Source of the DNA: JAFARZ01 sp035651595
Lineage (GTDB): Bacteria; Actinomycetota; Actinomycetes; Streptosporangiales; Streptosporangiaceae
Direction of reading: 5' to 3'
NCBI GenBank assembly: GCA_035651595.1
Contig: DASRFJ010000226.1
Coordinates: 1-35,543 of the forward strand
Length of the DNA stretch: 35,543 nucleotides
A program made the translations under genes and the position numbers. Each line of letters opens with the position of its first letter. Position 1 is the stretch's first letter. Shown piece after piece: positions 33,135 through 35,543 of this stretch. Below the pieces are notes generated by a model that worked only from the letters and a program-made list of their open reading frames with translations, was not told the DNA's origin and searched no databases.

Positions 33135-35543
33135 TGGCCTGGGAATTCTGGATCGACCGCGGCGGGACGTTCACCGACATCGTGGCGCGGCGGCCGGACG
33201 GCCGGCTGGTCGCGCACAAGCTTTTGTCGGAGAACCCGCGGGCGTACCGGGACGCGGCGGTGGCCGGGATCCGCGAACTGCTCGGCGTCGAGCCCGGCGC
33301 GCCGGTTCCCGCGGACCGGATCGGCTCGGTCCGGCTCGGCACCACGGTGGCAACGAACGCCCTGCTGGAACGCAAGGGCGCGCCCACCGTACTGGTCATC
33401 ACCAAAGGCTTCGCGGACGCGCTGCGCATCGCCTACCAGAACCGGCCGCGGATCTTCGACCGGCACATCGTGCTCCCCGAACTCCTCTATGCGCGGGTGA
33501 TCGAGGTCGACGAGCGGGTCAGCGCCCGCGGCGAGACAATCATTGAGCCGAACGAGGGGGCCGTCACGACGGCGCTCACGGCCGCCTACCAGGACGGCTT
33601 CCGCTCCGTGGCCGTGGTCTGCGTGCACGGCTACCGCTACCCGGACCACGAGGCGCGGATCGGCGCGATCGCCCGCGACATCGGGTTCACCCAGGTCTGC
33701 GAGTCGCACCGGACCAGCCCGCTGATGAAGCTGATCTCGCGCGGCGACACCACGGTGGTGGACGCCTACCTGTCGCCGATCCTGCAACGCTACGTGGACG
33801 AGGTGGCCAGCGAGCTGCCGGACACGAAGCTGCTGTTCATGCAGTCCAACGGCGGCCTCGCGAGCTCTGCTCGCTTTGGCGGCAAGGACTCGATCCTGTC
33901 CGGGCCGGCCGGCGGCATCGTCGGCATGGCGCGCACGGCGCTGGACGCCGGTTTCGAGAAGGTCATCGGCTTCGACATGGGCGGCACGTCCACCGACGTC
34001 TCGCACTACGCCGGCGAGTTCGAGCGCGAATACGAGACCCAGGTGGCCGGCGTGCGGCTGCGCGCGCCGATGCTGTCCATCCACACGGTCGCGGCAGGCG
34101 GCGGCTCGATCCTGGGTTTCGACGGCAGCCGGTACCGGGTCGGCCCGGACTCGGCGGGCGCCGATCCGGGGCCAGCCTGCTACCGGCGCGGCGGCCCGCT
34201 CACCGTCACCGACGCGAACGTACTGCTCGGGCGGATCCAGCCGGACTACTTCCCCAGGGTTTTCGGCCAGGACGGAACAGCTCCTCTCGATCCGGATATT
34301 ACGAGATCGGAATTTACGAAACTGGCGGAGGAGATCGCCGCGCAGACCGGCGACACGCGCGGGCCGGAGGAGGTCGCCGCCGGGTTCATCGAGATCGCGG
34401 TCGCGAACATGGCGAACGCGATCAAGAAGATCTCGGTGCAGCGCGGCTACGACGTCACCGAGTACGTGCTCAACGTGTTCGGCGGCGCCGGCGGCCAGCA
34501 CGCCTGCGCGGTCGCCGACGCCCTGGGCATGACCAGCGTGCTGATCCACCCGCTGGCCGGCGTGCTGTCCGCGTACGGCATCGGCCTGGCGGACATCATC
34601 GCGATGCGCGAGCACGCCGTCGAGGCTCCGCTCGCCGGACCGCTGGAGAACGAGCTGTTCGAACCCTTGGAGCGCGACGCGACCGGCGAACTGCTCGCCG
34701 AGGGCGTGCCGCCAGACCGGATCAGCTCACGGCGCCGCGCGCACCTGCGATACGACGGCACCGACACCGCGATCGTCGTCGACGCCGGTCCGCTCCGCGA
34801 CATGGTCGAGGCATTCGAGCAGGAGTACCGGCGGCGGTTCTCGTTCCTGATGCGCGACAAGCAGATCGTCGTGGAAGCCGTGTCCGTGGAGGTCACCGGG
34901 CTGCACGAGGATGTGTCCGGAGGTGATACCGCCGATCGTTATGAGAAAAATGAGAAGCGGGCAGTCCGGATGTTCTGCGGCGGGACGTGGTCCGACGTCC
35001 CGCTGGTCCGGCGGCGGGCGCTGCGGCCCGGGGACGCGATCGCCGGGCCGGCGATCGTCGCGGAGGACCTCGCGACGACGGTGGTCGAGCCGGGTTGGCG
35101 CGCGGCGGTAAGCGAGAGCGGCGACCTGCTGCTCAGCCGGGTCGCGGCGCGTCCGGATCGCGTGGACGCCGGCACCGAGGCGGATCCGGTGCTGCTGGAA
35201 ATCTTCACCAGCCTGTTCATGTCGGTCGCCGAGCAGATGGGGGAGCGGCTGCGGTCCACCGCGCACTCGGTCAACATCAAGGAGCGGCTCGACTTCTCCT
35301 GCGCCGTCTTCGACCGGGCCGGCCAGCTCATCGCGAACGCCCCGCACATGCCGGTGCACCTGGGCTCCATGGGCGAGAGCATCAAAATGGTGCTGCGCCG
35401 TAACCGCGGGAACATGAAGCCCGGCGATGTCTACATGCTCAACGACCCCTACCACGGCGGCACGCACCTGCCCGACATCACCGTGGTCACCCCGGTGTTT
35501 GATGACGATGGCCAGCACATCCTGTTCTTCGTGGCCTCCCGCG
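33134..35543 (+). CDS. HyuA-HyuB fusion, 5-oxoprolinase/hydantoinase family (3' partial)
   Basis: At least 803 residues, running off the window end. The N-terminal HyuA part starts with DRGGTFTDIV (about 8-17), then GTTVATNALLERKG, MQSNGG, SGPAGGIVGM and GFDMGGTSTDVS, an actin-like ATPase core. From about residue 684 (DPVLLEIFTSLFMSVAEQMG...) it continues as HyuB, with LNDPYHGGTHLPDI near the end. The fusion is the layout of ATP-dependent 5-oxoprolinase (OplAH), which opens 5-oxoproline to glutamate; some relatives act on hydantoins or acetophenone. The exact substrate cannot be fixed here. Start ATG overlaps the stop of the AAA+ gene. Confidence 0.88.
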   Translation, partial: MAWEFWIDRGGTFTDIVARRPDGRLVAHKLLSENPRAYRDAAVAGIRELLGVEPGAPVPADRIGSVRLGTTVATNALLERKGAPTVLVITKGFADALRIAYQNRPRIFDRHIVLPELLYARVIEVDERVSARGETIIEPNEGAVTTALTAAYQDGFRSVAVVCVHGYRYPDHEARIGAIARDIGFTQVCESHRTSPLMKLISRGDTTVVDAYLSPILQRYVDEVASELPDTKLLFMQSNGGLASSARFGGKDSILSGPAGGIVGMARTALDAGFEKVIGFDMGGTSTDVSHYAGEFEREYETQVAGVRLRAPMLSIHTVAAGGGSILGFDGSRYRVGPDSAGADPGPACYRRGGPLTVTDANVLLGRIQPDYFPRVFGQDGTAPLDPDITRSEFTKLAEEIAAQTGDTRGPEEVAAGFIEIAVANMANAIKKISVQRGYDVTEYVLNVFGGAGGQHACAVADALGMTSVLIHPLAGVLSAYGIGLADIIAMREHAVEAPLAGPLENELFEPLERDATGELLAEGVPPDRISSRRRAHLRYDGTDTAIVVDAGPLRDMVEAFEQEYRRRFSFLMRDKQIVVEAVSVEVTGLHEDVSGGDTADRYEKNEKRAVRMFCGGTWSDVPLVRRRALRPGDAIAGPAIVAEDLATTVVEPGWRAAVSESGDLLLSRVAARPDRVDAGTEADPVLLEIFTSLFMSVAEQMGERLRSTAHSVNIKERLDFSCAVFDRAGQLIANAPHMPVHLGSMGESIKMVLRRNRGNMKPGDVYMLNDPYHGGTHLPDITVVTPVFDDDGQHILFFVASR

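Noticed and set aside
30786..34615. Two 592-codon minus-strand frames opposite the AAA+ and HyuAB genes
   Set aside because: Both are antisense shadows created by high GC at third positions; no domains or ribosome sites.
1..35543. tRNA, rRNA or CRISPR features
   Set aside because: No T-loop GGTTCGAATCC-like sequence in a cloverleaf context, no rRNA segments and no regularly spaced repeats with unique spacers were found by eye.

Overview
This is a GC-rich stretch of a chromosome from the phylum Actinomycetota. The case rests on gene content: a mycothiol ligase (mshC), a lexA/LysM/nrdR/nrdJ block, a pair that looks like the 10-methyl fatty acid genes tmsA and tmsB, a DUF4192 gene, GTG starts and several apparently leaderless genes. 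The genus cannot be read from the sequence. I see no rRNA, tRNA, CRISPR array, transposase, integrase or phage gene.

Layout. 1-450: non-coding, repeat-rich. 451-1971 (-): orn and a PGRP/amidase-like protein. 2114-4614: an APH-fold phosphotransferase, a small membrane protein (-) and a CPBP intramembrane protease. 4625-7078: an IclR regulator and an amidase, probably one operon. 7307-9850: mshC and a DUF4192 protein, with a DnaA-box-like inverted pair between them. 9865-12784: a G-rich tandem hairpin array, then tmsA-like and tmsB-like genes. 12662-15304 (-): an odd KS-AT polyketide-synthase-like protein whose 3' end runs antisense into tmsB. 15639-18756: mgsA (-) and, divergently, leuS behind a candidate leucine attenuator. 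18912-24625: lexA (-), LysM protein, nrdR and nrdJ, a DNA-damage and dNTP-supply block with several SOS-like boxes. 24705-27383 (-): a DHFR/RibD-like reductase and an S9 peptidase. 27493-29276: an NmrA-like protein and a GNAT acetyltransferase. 28851-30518 (-): an amidohydrolase whose frame runs antisense through the GNAT gene. 30714-35543: a membrane-anchored double AAA+ ATPase, translationally coupled to a HyuA-HyuB (5-oxoprolinase-type) protein cut by the window end.

The most notable signals are regulatory or structural. First, the divergent mgsA-leuS gap holds a 9-residue leader peptide with three consecutive Leu codons, a 9-bp hairpin and a strong intrinsic terminator just before leuS. 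Second, a roughly 95-bp palindromic element recurs three times between genes. Third, a 35-bp G-rich hairpin unit occurs as a tandem array before tmsA, once between tmsA and tmsB, and once inverted near the GNAT gene. Fourth, two minus-strand genes (KS-AT and amidohydrolase) lack a stop at their natural domain end and read far into convergent neighbours.
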